Shown: positions 1-6,900, counted from the stretch's first letter. The stretch is DNA of 12,088 bases from an uncultured Treponema sp. (GCA_905236315.1 CAJOPO010000166.1:1-12088), one strand, 5' to 3'. The notes: a model not told the origin generated them from the letters alone. Translations and numbers: made by a program.

Positions 1-84
1 GAGTTTTAATTTCTGATAATAGCAGAAATTAAAACATCGCACTTTCAGAGTTACCTCTAAAAATTGCAATTTTTAGAGGTTCCC
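1..84 (-). repeat. Two-hairpin intergenic repeat element, left copy
   Basis: Two perfect inverted repeats stand side by side. One has 13-bp arms at 3-15 and 23-35 around a 7-nt loop. The other is a 28-bp uninterrupted palindrome at 53-80. Read on the minus strand (84 to 1) the order is GGGAACCTC, first hairpin, GAGGT, TGCGA, second hairpin with loop CTATTAT. The same order occurs on the plus strand at the right end of the window, so this is one member of a repeat family rather than a chance hairpin. It is probably cut by the window edge. Its function is unknown; a bidirectional terminator, an mRNA 3'-end stabiliser or a mobile REP/MITE-like element are possible. Confidence 0.7.
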
Positions 85-155
85 TTATATTTGACTGCTT
101 ATACAGAAATTCTTTGTGGATATAAATAAAATGATAAAAAATAGTAAAAGCTCTA

Positions 156-184
156 TTGACATTATTGAATACTTTCTATATAGT
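156..184 (+). promoter_or_regulatory. Sigma-70 type promoter for the tRNA-Thr/rpmG/tRNA-Trp/secE/nusG block
   Basis: A perfect -35 hexamer TTGACA (156-161) is followed by a 17-bp spacer and a 5/6 match -10 hexamer TATAGT (179-184). The DNA upstream (about 118-150) is rich in A and T tracts, as in UP elements. Transcription would start near 190-192, about 30 nt before tRNA-Thr. The segment after the -10 box is AT-rich, unlike the GC-rich discriminators usual at stringently repressed stable-RNA promoters. This is the best promoter match I found in the window. Confidence 0.8.
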
Positions 185-222
185 TTTGTATTACATAAGC
201 CTTTAGTGGTGTTTGTTAGTAT

Positions 223-295
223 GCTCTTGTAGCTCAGTCGGTAGAGCACATCGTTGGTAACGATGAGGTCAGCGGTCCGATTCCGCTCGGGAGCT
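223..295 (+). tRNA. tRNA-Thr (anticodon GGT)
   Basis: The cloverleaf folds fully. The acceptor stem pairs GCTCTTG with CGGGAGC, including two adjacent T-G wobbles. The D-arm is GCTC/GAGC, the anticodon stem is CATCG/CGATG with loop TTGGTAA (anticodon at 256-258), and the T-stem is AGCGG/CCGCT. The discriminator is T295 and CCA is not encoded. The T-loop reads TCCGATT, so position 55 is C instead of the near-universal T that becomes pseudouridine. It is the first gene after the promoter, 47 nt before rpmG, and is probably cut out of a longer transcript. Confidence 0.95.
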
Positions 296-342
296 TTCAA
301 AAACTTTAAGTATGTATGGTTTAAATTATTAAGGAGAATGTT

Positions 343-519
343 ATGGCAAGTAAGAAAAAGACAGCCGTAGAAATAATTGCTCTTCAATGTACAGAATGTA
401 AGAGAAAGAATTATACAACATATAAGAACCGTAAAAATATAACTGGTAAATTAGAAAAGAATAAGTATTGTCCTTTCTGTAAAAAAGAGATTTTACACAA
501 GGAAACAAAAGTAAAATAA
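343..519 (+). CDS. rpmG: 50S ribosomal protein L33
   Basis: This encodes a 58-residue basic protein of the large ribosomal subunit. Two CxxC pairs (C16/C19 and C43/C46) form the zinc-ribbon type of L33, as opposed to the cysteine-free type. The [10 protein letters not shown] stretch (residues 23-32) and KYCPFC (41-46) are typical of the family, and the length is about as expected. An AAGGAG ribosome binding site at 331-336 sits 6 nt before the ATG. The gene lies between tRNA-Thr and tRNA-Trp, with no promoter of its own that I can see, so its mRNA is likely released by tRNA processing on both sides. In many bacteria rpmG also sits next to secE and nusG, which supports the call. Confidence 0.95.
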   Translation: MASKKKTAVEIIALQCTECKRKNYTTYKNRKNITGKLEKNKYCPFCKKEILHKETKVK

Positions 520-526
520 AATATTT

Positions 527-556
527 TGTCTTTTTATGTGTTTATATAAAAAGACA
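527..556 (+). other. AT-rich hairpin between rpmG and tRNA-Trp
   Basis: A perfect 11-bp stem (TGTCTTTTTAT at 527-537 with ATAAAAAGACA at 546-556) encloses an 8-nt loop. It starts 8 nt after the rpmG stop and ends 13 nt before tRNA-Trp. No T-run follows it, so it does not look like an intrinsic terminator. It may protect the rpmG mRNA 3' end or be a processing site that separates the mRNA from the tRNA. Confidence 0.55.
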
Positions 557-569
557 TAGATATAATTTT

Positions 570-642
570 AGGTCAGTAGCTCAGTTGGTAGAGTCCCGGT
601 CTCCAAAACCGGTTGTCGCGGGTTCGAGTCCTGCCTGGCCTG
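570..642 (+). tRNA. tRNA-Trp (anticodon CCA)
   Basis: The acceptor stem pairs AGGTCAG with CTGGCCT (one T-G wobble). The D-arm is GCTC/GAGT, and the anticodon stem CCGGT/ACCGG carries loop CTCCAAA with anticodon CCA at 603-605. The T-arm GCGGG/CCTGC has a normal TTCGAGT loop. The discriminator is G642 and CCA is not encoded. A tRNA-Trp directly before secE is a common bacterial arrangement, and here the gap to secE is 28 nt, which implies co-transcription. Confidence 0.96.
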
Positions 643-670
643 CTAGTTTTAGTAAGAAAGAGGATTTGAG

Positions 671-850
671 ATGAAAAATATAATTCAGTTTTGCAAGGAA
701 TGTGTGACAGAACTAAAGAGAGTGTCATGGCCTTCTTTTGGAGAAGTTCTTGCGTCTGTAAAAGTTGTTCTCATTTCCACTTTTTGTATGGCGGTAGTCT
801 TAGGTCTTTTAGATTTGCTTTTTACAGAAGGGCTTCGCTTAATATTCTAA
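671..850 (+). CDS. secE: Preprotein translocase subunit SecE
   Basis: This encodes a 59-residue inner-membrane protein, the clamp subunit of the SecYEG protein-conducting channel. It is the short, single-span form found in most bacteria; the E. coli protein is about twice as long with three spans. The amphipathic cytoplasmic helix carries the family motif ELKRVSWPSFGEV (residues 14-26), followed by one membrane segment at about 30-52. An AAAGAGGA ribosome binding site lies 7 nt before the ATG. The next gene, nusG, starts 14 nt after the stop; secE-nusG is a very widely conserved pair. Confidence 0.95.
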   Translation: MKNIIQFCKECVTELKRVSWPSFGEVLASVKVVLISTFCMAVVLGLLDLLFTEGLRLIF

Positions 851-864
851 ATTAAGGTATTCTA

Positions 865-1416
865 ATGGCAAAAAGCTGGTACATCATTCATACATACGCA
901 AGTTATGAGCAAAAAATAGAGCGAACTATTAATGAGTTAATTACTAATGGTGAGTTAGATTCTTCTATTGTTACGAATGTAAAAGTTCCTATGGAAGAAA
1001 CTATAGATATTCGTAATGGTAAAAAACGCACTCGTAATAATAAACTTTTACCAGGTTATGTTCTTCTTGAATTAGATTTACCTCAGTTAGGTTGGAAGTC
1101 TACTTGCAATGTTATACGCCATATACAGGGTGTAACAGGTTTTGTAGGGACTAACCCCAATGAACGTCCTCGTCCTATTAGTAATGAAGAAGTAAAAAGC
1201 ATTTTAAGTCGCGCAGGTGAGATAAAAGGCGAAAAGACTGTTCACGTTACACAGGATTTTGTTGTTGGCGATAAGGTTAAGATTACTGAAGGTGCATTTG
1301 CTACATTTGAAGGCACTGTTGAAGCAATAGAAGATGATAAACTAAAGATTAATGTGGAAATCTTTGGACGCGCCACACCTGTAGAATTAGGATTGCTTCA
1401 GGTAGAAAAGATTTAA
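865..1416 (+). CDS. nusG: Transcription termination/antitermination factor NusG
   Basis: This encodes a 183-residue elongation factor that binds the polymerase clamp and links it to ribosomes (through NusE/S10) or to Rho. The N-terminal NGN domain begins with WYIIHTYASYE (5-15), then LLPGYVLLEL (61-70) and the NVIRHIQGVTGFVG segment (82-95). The C-terminal KOW domain starts near DFVVGDKVKITEG (131-143) with FEGTVEAI (148-155). Length and domain order are standard, and there is no inserted domain of the Thermotoga type. The ribosome binding site is modest (TAAGGT at 853-858). It shares a transcript with secE. A structured 127-nt gap separates it from rplK. Confidence 0.97.
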   Translation: MAKSWYIIHTYASYEQKIERTINELITNGELDSSIVTNVKVPMEETIDIRNGKKRTRNNKLLPGYVLLELDLPQLGWKSTCNVIRHIQGVTGFVGTNPNERPRPISNEEVKSILSRAGEIKGEKTVHVTQDFVVGDKVKITEGAFATFEGTVEAIEDDKLKINVEIFGRATPVELGLLQVEKI

Positions 1417-1430
1417 GCTACAAAATGACT

Positions 1431-1520
1431 CGGACTGCCTAGTGTAGTCCGTGCTTTGTTTGGGAGGAATGTAAGTCCGTTGGATAGAAACATTCCGTTA
1501 GAAAGTGCTTTTGTGCTTTC
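1431..1520 (+). promoter_or_regulatory. Structured rplK leader, probable ribosomal protein L1 autoregulatory site
   Basis: Three stems are visible in the nusG-rplK gap. CGGACT (1431-1436) pairs with AGTCCG (1446-1451). GGAATGT (1466-1472) pairs with ACATTCC (1490-1496). GAAAGTGC (1501-1508) pairs with GTGCTTTC (1513-1520) around a TTTT loop, with two wobbles. The TGGGAGG at 1462-1467 and following base matches, from memory, the L1-binding segment of 23S rRNA helix 76-77, and is followed after the stem by CCGTTAGAAAG. L1 is known to repress the L11-L1 operon by binding just such a site before rplK. AGTCCG occurs again at 1474-1479, so the first stem has an alternative partner. The L1 assignment is an inference from position and motif. 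Confidence 0.5.
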
Positions 1521-1543
1521 ATACCAATAAAAGGAGATATATT

Positions 1544-1975
1544 ATGGCAGGAAAGAAGGTAACCGCTGTTATTAAGTTACAATGCCCCGCTGGAGCTGCA
1601 ACTCCAGCCCCGCCTATTGGTCCTGCTCTTGGTCCTCATGGTGTTTCTGCACCTAAGTTTGTGCAGGAATTTAATGACCGTACAAAGAGTATGGAAAAGG
1701 GACTTATAATCCCTGTTGTTATTACTGTTTATCAGGATAAGTCTTACACATTTATCTTAAAGACTCCTCCTGCAGCTGTTCTTATTAGTAAGGCTGCTGG
1801 TATTCAAAAGGGTGCAGGCAATCCTTTACGTGATAAAGTAGGAAAGCTTTCTGCAAAGAGTCTTGAAGAAATTGCAAAGCAAAAGTTGCCTGACCTTAAT
1901 GCAAATGATATTGAGGCTGCAAAGAAAATTATAGCTGGTACTGCTCGCAGTATGGGTGTAGAAGTGGAGGCTTAG
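1544..1975 (+). CDS. rplK: 50S ribosomal protein L11
   Basis: This encodes the 143-residue stalk-base protein that, with 23S rRNA, forms the GTPase-associated centre and is needed for RelA activation. The N-terminal domain has the proline-rich thiostrepton-related segment [11 protein letters not shown] (residues 20-30), followed by [13 protein letters not shown]. That wording differs from the usual GQHGVNI-type sequence and recalls treponemal L11. The C-terminal rRNA-binding domain (about 75-143) ends in the conserved GTARSMG (132-138). The ATG was chosen because AAGGAGA (1531-1537) sits at the right distance; an upstream in-frame GTG at 1505 falls inside the leader hairpin and has no binding site. 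The stop is TAG, and rplA begins 2 nt later. Confidence 0.97.
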   Translation: MAGKKVTAVIKLQCPAGAATPAPPIGPALGPHGVSAPKFVQEFNDRTKSMEKGLIIPVVITVYQDKSYTFILKTPPAAVLISKAAGIQKGAGNPLRDKVGKLSAKSLEEIAKQKLPDLNANDIEAAKKIIAGTARSMGVEVEA

Positions 1976-1977
1976 AA

Positions 1978-2658
1978 ATGAAACATGGAAAGAAATACCG
2001 TGAATCACTTACCAAGTATGATGCAGCAAAGAAATATGATGTAGCTCAGGCTTGTAAGTTGGTAAAAGACCTTCATTATGCAAAGTTTGATGAAACTGTA
2101 GAACTTGCTGTTACATTGCATTTGGAAAAGAATCAGACCATGCGCGATACTTTAGTATTCCCACATCAGTTTACTGGAGAAAAACGTGTATTGGTATTCT
2201 GTAAGGAAGACCGCGTACAAGAAGCTTTAGATGCTGGTGCTACTTATGCTGGTTCTACTGAATACATTGATAAAGTAAAGGGCGGTTGGACAGACTTTGA
2301 TGTTGCTGTTGCTACTCCTGATATGATGAAAGATGTAGGACGCTTGGGTATGGTTCTTGGTCGTAAAGGACTTATGCCTAACCCAAAAACAGGTACTGTT
2401 ACAACGGATATTACTGCTGCAGTTTCTGAATTAAAGAAGGGACGTACAGAATTCCGTGCAGATAAGGGTGGTGTTATTCATATTGCAGTAGGTAAGGTTT
2501 CTATGAGTGAAAATGATACTGCAGAGAATGTAAATACATTCCTTTCTGAATTGAACCGCAAAAAGCCAACTGATGCAAAAGCAGGCTTTGTTCGCTCGGT
2601 TTCTTTAAGTTCTACTATGGGACCAGGCGTTTGGATTGATTATAAGGAGGAAGCATAA
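1978..2658 (+). CDS. rplA: 50S ribosomal protein L1
   Basis: This encodes the 226-residue protein of the mobile L1 stalk, which moves deacylated tRNA out of the E site and in many bacteria represses its own operon. The FDETVEL strand (residues 37-43) that contacts RNA is present, as is the conserved domain II segment GRLGMVLGRKGLMPNPKTG (121-139). The usual LPHGTGK motif is altered to FPHQFTGEKR (61-70). Length is normal for the family. GTGGAGG inside the end of rplK serves as ribosome binding site, so the two are probably translationally coupled. Its stop codon shares a base with the rplJ start. Its likely regulatory target is the leader at 1431-1520. Confidence 0.97.
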   Translation: MKHGKKYRESLTKYDAAKKYDVAQACKLVKDLHYAKFDETVELAVTLHLEKNQTMRDTLVFPHQFTGEKRVLVFCKEDRVQEALDAGATYAGSTEYIDKVKGGWTDFDVAVATPDMMKDVGRLGMVLGRKGLMPNPKTGTVTTDITAAVSELKKGRTEFRADKGGVIHIAVGKVSMSENDTAENVNTFLSELNRKKPTDAKAGFVRSVSLSSTMGPGVWIDYKEEA

Positions 2659-3191
2659 TGGCAGTAGTTGCAAAAAAGCTTCAGCCTGCTAAGACAGCAG
2701 CTATAGAGGAAACAAAAAAAGTCCTTGGTGGCTTTAATCATTATATTTTTGTTGATTATCGTGGTCTTACTGTAGAGCAGATAACAAAGCTTCGTAAGCA
2801 GTTGCGTGAAAAAGAAACACAATTAAAAGTATTTAAGAATACTTTCGCTCGTGTTGCTTTTGATTCAATGAATAATAGTTCTGTAGCAGAATATCTTTCT
2901 GGTCCTACAGCTATTGCTTTGATAAAAGAAGACGCAAATGAATCAGCAAAAATCTTATTTGATTTTGTAAAAGAAGCTCCTACTTTAAAAGTAAAAGGAG
3001 CATGGGTAGAAAATGAATTGTATGACGCTGCCAAGATAGAAGCATTTTCAAAACTTCCTGGCAAAAAGCAGCTTATTGCTATGCTTATGTCTACAATCAA
3101 TGGTCCTGCACGCAAACTCGCAGGTACCTTACAGGCTTACGTGGAAAAAATGGAAAAAGAAGGTGGCTCTACAGAAGCTCCTTCCGCATAA
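2658..3191 (+). CDS. rplJ: 50S ribosomal protein L10
   Basis: This encodes a 177-residue protein that anchors L7/L12 dimers to the ribosomal stalk. FVDYRGLTV (residues 31-39), LKVFKNTFARVA (56-67) and GPTAIAL (82-88) are the rRNA-binding domain motifs. The C-terminal helix (about 135-168) is where L7/L12 dimers attach. The start ATG overlaps the rplA stop by one base (TAATG), with AAGGAGG inside the rplA 3' end. There is therefore no gap for the L10-L12 binding leader that normally precedes rplJ in E. coli and Bacillus. A 141-nt structured gap follows instead, between this gene and rplL. Confidence 0.97.
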   Translation: MAVVAKKLQPAKTAAIEETKKVLGGFNHYIFVDYRGLTVEQITKLRKQLREKETQLKVFKNTFARVAFDSMNNSSVAEYLSGPTAIALIKEDANESAKILFDFVKEAPTLKVKGAWVENELYDAAKIEAFSKLPGKKQLIAMLMSTINGPARKLAGTLQAYVEKMEKEGGSTEAPSA

Positions 3192-3209
3192 GCTAAATTA
3201 ACAACTAAA

Positions 3210-3247
3210 CTGCGGTCAGGCTTCAATGTGCTGATTACTGTCCGCAG
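3210..3247 (+). promoter_or_regulatory. Long stem-loop in the rplJ-rplL gap
   Basis: CTGCGGTCAG (3210-3219) pairs with CTGTCCGCAG (3238-3247) over 9 bp with a single T-T mismatch, around an 18-nt loop. GCAG at 3244-3247 could alternatively pair with CTGC at 3252-3255. No T-run follows, so it is not an intrinsic terminator. It is the most GC-rich structure in the gap (3192-3332) and sits about 85 nt before the rplL start. It might stabilise rplL mRNA, mark a processing site, or take part in L10/L12 regulation. Nothing in it lets me choose. Confidence 0.5.
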
Positions 3248-3319
3248 AAATGCTGCACAAGAATATAAAAGGTTGTAAACTTTTTACTTGGCAGACTAAA
3301 AATTAACCATACATTATAT

Positions 3320-3326
3320 GGAGAAG
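3320..3326 (+). promoter_or_regulatory. Ribosome binding site that fixes the rplL start
   Basis: GGAGAAG lies 6 nt before the ATG at 3333. An in-frame ATG at 3318 overlaps this site and has nothing suitable upstream, so translation from 3333 ([10 protein letters not shown]) is preferred. That start also matches the usual L7/L12 N-terminus. Confidence 0.75.
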
Positions 3327-3332
3327 ACAATT

Positions 3333-3704
3333 ATGGCACTTTCAAATGATGAAATTTTAGACGCTATTGCAAACATGACTGTTCAGCAGGCTGCTGACCT
3401 TGTAAAAGCTATGGAAGAGAAGTTCGGTGTTTCTGCTGCTGCTCCTGTTGCTGTTGCTGCAGGTCCTGCTGCTCCTGCTGCTGAAGAACAGACAGAATTC
3501 ACTGTAACACTTGATAAGATTGATGCTTCTAAGAAGATTGCTGTTATTAAGGCTGTTCGTACAATTACAGGTCTTGGCTTGGCAGAAGCAAAGGCTCTTG
3601 TAGAAGGTGCACCTAAGACTCTTAAAGAGGGTGTTTCTAAGGCTGATGCAGATAAGATTATTGAAGATATCAAAGCTGCTGGTGGCGAAGCAAGCAAGAA
3701 ATAA
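3333..3704 (+). CDS. rplL: 50S ribosomal protein L7/L12
   Basis: This encodes the 123-residue acidic stalk protein, present in several copies per ribosome, that recruits and activates translational GTPases. The helical N-terminal dimerisation domain (1-33) is followed by an Ala/Pro/Val-rich flexible hinge (34-52). The globular C-terminal domain (54-123) has the conserved [20 protein letters not shown] run (67-86) and KALVEGAP (87-94) that bind elongation factors. Length and composition are typical. It stands alone between two structured gaps, which would allow its high protein output to be set apart from L10 upstream and polymerase downstream. Confidence 0.97.
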   Translation: MALSNDEILDAIANMTVQQAADLVKAMEEKFGVSAAAPVAVAAGPAAPAAEEQTEFTVTLDKIDASKKIAVIKAVRTITGLGLAEAKALVEGAPKTLKEGVSKADADKIIEDIKAAGGEASKK

Positions 3705-3788
3705 GGTGATTTGTAATAATTATCTTTTATATAAAAATGTAATTATGAAGTTTAGTGTTACATAATTACGCAATCTCATATAAATTAT

Positions 3789-3827
3789 AGCTTCAGAAGG
3801 ATATGTTTCTTTCTGAGGCTTGTTTTT
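3789..3827 (+). terminator. Terminator-like hairpin between rplL and rpoB (probable attenuator)
   Basis: A 10-bp stem with one T-G wobble (AGCTTCAGAA at 3789-3798 with TTCTGAGGCT at 3811-3820) has a 12-nt loop and is followed by TGTTTTT. This has the layout of an intrinsic terminator 85 nt after the rplL stop. I see no convincing promoter between it and rpoB, so it must be leaky if rpoBC is to be expressed. A partial terminator at this position is known in E. coli, where most transcripts stop before rpoB. Confidence 0.65.
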
Positions 3828-3861
3828 GTATAAAAAACATAGCGAAGTGAAATTTATGAGG

Positions 3862-3891
3862 ACTTTATTTCTCGTGCTGAGTAAAGTTTTT
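3862..3891 (+). other. Second weak hairpin with T-run before rpoB
   Basis: ACTTTA (3862-3867) pairs with TAAAGT (3882-3887), and inside it CTC (3871-3873) pairs with GAG (3879-3881) after a 3-nt bulge. TTTTT ends the element. It is AT-rich and weaker than the hairpin 60 nt upstream. It could be a second attenuation step or merely leader structure. A further simple AT-rich stem lies at 3739-3769 (9 bp). Confidence 0.35.
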
Positions 3892-3934
3892 GCTTGTAGC
3901 GGCTTTAGAGTACCTAAGATTTCATAAAACTAAT

Positions 3935-3943
3935 GAGGAAAAG
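3935..3943 (+). promoter_or_regulatory. Ribosome binding site that fixes the rpoB start
   Basis: GAGGAAAAG runs directly into the ATG at 3944. The reading frame is open further upstream to a TTG at 3890, but that codon lies in the leader hairpin region without a binding site. The protein from 3944 begins [15 protein letters not shown], a normal beta-subunit N-terminus. Confidence 0.75.
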
Positions 3944-6900
3944 ATGTTCGCAAAAAGTAAAGTTATTGAACGTAAGTATTTTGGCAAAGAAATTAAAGAT
4001 TTTATGGAATTGCCAGATTTAGTGGATATTCAGCTTTCTTCCTATGAAAACTTTATTCAGAGAGATAAGTTAAGAACAGGGCAGCCTTTGTTGAATCAAG
4101 GCTTGCAAGAGGTTTTTACTTCTACGTTCCCTATAGAAAGCCCTAATGGTGATATGGTTCTTGATTATGATTTCTATGAATTGGACGAAGCTAACATAAA
4201 ATATAGCGAACTTGAATGTAAAAAGAAGAGCATTACTTATTCAGTGCCATTGAAGGCTCGTATTAGCCTTAATTTTTTGAGTAATGGTGCAATACTTCAG
4301 AAAGATATATATATGGGCGATATTCCTCTTATGACAGATCGTGGTACCTTTGTTATAAATGGTGCAGAGCGTGTTGTTGTAAGCCAGATACATCGTTCTC
4401 CTGGTGTTATTTTTAAAGACGAGAAAGGTGTTTTTTCTAGCCGTATTATTCCTTATAGAGGTTCTTGGCTAGAGTTTGAGATTGACCAGAAAAAAGAACT
4501 TATTTATGCAAAAATAGACCGCAAAAAGAAAATACTTGCAACCATTTTCCTTAGAGCTTTAGGTTTTGCAACTAGAGAAGATATTATAAAAGAGTTTTAT
4601 TTAACAGAAGATGTGGCTGTAAAAGAGCAAAAGGATTCTCTTGTTGGTAAGGTTCTTGCTAAAGCAGTTATCATAAAAGGGGAAGATGAGGAAGAGAAAA
4701 AACTTTTCCGTGCGGGTACAAAATTATATCCACATGATGTAGATGACCTTGTTACTAATAATGTAGAAAATATAAGCATTATTAAGTTTGACGCTAGACA
4801 AAATCAAGGTGATAAAAACGAAAAAAATCCTTCACTAGATAGCGAGATGATTGTAAACTGCTTTGAAAGGGAAGAAATCCTTTTTGCAAAAGAGGGCGAG
4901 GAAATCTCTGATGAGCCTTCTAAAGAAGAATGTCTTTCTAAGGTATATTCAGTTTTGCAACCTGGAGAACCTGTTACTGTAGAGGCAGCAGAAAAAGATT
5001 TGAATAGTTTGTTCTTTAGTGAACGAAGATATGAGTTAGGGCGTGTTGGTAGATATAAGCTAAACAAAAAGTTTGAATATGACCACCCTGTAGAAGACTT
5101 AACTCTTACTAAAGAAGATATTATAAATACAATGAAGCATCTTATTAAGGTTTATATAGGTGATGAACCTTTAGATGACCAAGACCACTTAGGAAACCGT
5201 CGTGTCCGTTCTGTAGGAGAGCTTCTAACTAACCAGTTTAAGACTGCTTTTGCGCGTATGGAGCGCATAGCAAAAGACCGTATGAATGTAAAGGATACTG
5301 ATAATTTTAGGCCACAAGATTTAATTTCGATAAAGCCTATTGTATCTGCCATAAAGGAGTTCTTTGCATCATCTCAGTTATCTCAGTTTATGGACCAGTG
5401 TAATCCATTGGCAGAACTTACTCATAAACGACGTTTAAATGCTTTAGGTCCTGGTGGTCTTAGCCGTGATAGAGCAGGATTTGAAGTTCGTGACGTTCAC
5501 TATACTCACTATGGTCGTATGTGTCCTATAGAAACACCAGAAGGTCCAAACATTGGTCTTATTGTTTCTTTGGCAATTTTTACACGTGTGAATGAATACG
5601 GCTTCTTAGAGGAACCATATCGAAAAGTTGTAGATGGTAAAGCTACAGAAGAAGTTGAATATCTTTCTGCAATGGATGAAGATAAGTATTACATTGGTCA
5701 GGTTACAGAAGGAATGAAAGATGATGGTTCATTCCCAACTGATTTAGTTTCTTGTCGCCATCATGGTGATTATACAAGTATTTCTCCTAAAAAGATTCAG
5801 TATATGGATGTTTCACCTCGTCAAGTTATTTCTGTTTCTGCTTCCCTTGTTCCATTCCTTGAACATGACGATGCAAACCGTGCTTTGATGGGTTGTAACA
5901 TGCAACGTCAGGCTGTTCCTTTATTATTCCCAGAGCCTCCTCATGTTGGTACTGGTATGGAACGTAAGACTGCCTATGATTCTGGTGTTCTTGTAAAAGC
6001 AAAGAGGGCAGGTGAAGTTGTATGGGTAGAAAGTGATTTAATAAAAATCCGTCCAGATGAATCTTCTATGCCTAATGAACTTGATGAATATCAGTTGCTC
6101 AAATATCAAAAGACAAATAGTGATACTGTAAATCATCAGAGACCAACAGTTCAAGTTGGTGAACATGTAGAAAAGGGTGCTGTCTTAGCTGATGGACCTG
6201 CAACCTTTAACGGAGAGCTTTCTTTAGGACGCAATATTTTAGTTGGCTTTGTGCCTTGGAATGGCTACAACTACGAGGACGCTGTTCTTATCAGTCAGCG
6301 TGTTGTAAAAGAAGATATGTATACTTCTGTACATATTCACGAATTCCAAACTGAAATTCGCGAAACAAAGTTGGGACCAGAAAAGATAACTCGTGATGTT
6401 CCCAATACTTCAGAAAAGACTCGTAATAATCTTGATGCAGAAGGTATTATCCGCGTAGGAGCAAAGGTTCGTTCTGGAGATATCCTTGTAGGTAAGGTAA
6501 CTCCTAAGAATGATACAGAAACCACTCCTGAGTTCAAACTCCTTAATTCTATATTTGGTGAAAAAGCAAAAGAAGTTCGAGATGCTTCTTTGCGTTTGCC
6601 ACATGGTGTTCAAGGGGTTGTCATTGATATTCAACGCTTAAAGAGAAGTGCAGGAGATGAACTAAGTCCTGGTGTTGATGAAGTTGTAAAGGTTGTTATT
6701 GCAGACAAGAGAAAGCTTGTTGTCGGTGATAAAATGGCTGGGCGACACGGAAATAAAGGTGTTGTAGCTCGTATTCTTCCTGTAGAAGATATGCCTTACT
6801 TAGATGATGGCACACCTCTTGATGTTTGTTTGAATCCTTTAGGTGTTCCTTCTCGTATGAATATTGGGCAGATAATGGAATCTGAATTAGGTCGTGCTGG

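Noticed and set aside
1..84. Integron attC site, considered because Treponema denticola has a chromosomal integron
   Set aside because: The paired GTTRRRY/RYYYAAC core boxes at the base of the stem are not present in the right places, stems here are perfect without extrahelical bases, and no integron cassette genes are nearby.
85..387. Minus-strand open frame of 100 codons with the phrase RNRTADLIVTNDVLYRLSY
   Set aside because: It lies antisense to tRNA-Thr and the start of rpmG. This peptide phrase is the well-known false translation of the complement of tRNA genes and appears in many misannotated proteins.
561..566. Perfect TATAAT directly before tRNA-Trp
   Set aside because: It ends 3 nt before the tRNA, so a transcript from it would start inside the tRNA, and no -35 hexamer lies at a suitable distance.
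1505..1543. N-terminal extension of rplK from an upstream GTG
   Set aside because: The codon lies within the leader stem, has no binding site, and would bury the clear AAGGAGA site of the normal start.
3758..3784. TTACAT and TATAAA as an rpoB promoter
   Set aside because: The spacer is only 15 bp, the -35 match is poor, and the region is so AT-rich that such matches arise by chance. The start would also lie upstream of the terminator-like hairpin.
3803..3850. 15-codon open frame MFLSEACFCIKNIAK across the rplL-rpoB hairpin, possible leader peptide
   Set aside because: The AAGG before it is only 2 nt from the ATG, too close to act as a ribosome binding site, and the codons show no run that would sense an amino acid.
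3856..3927. 23-residue open frame (starting [10 protein letters not shown]) ending 16 nt before rpoB
   Set aside because: It has no good ribosome binding site and is as short as expected by chance. Conservation in relatives would be needed to call it.
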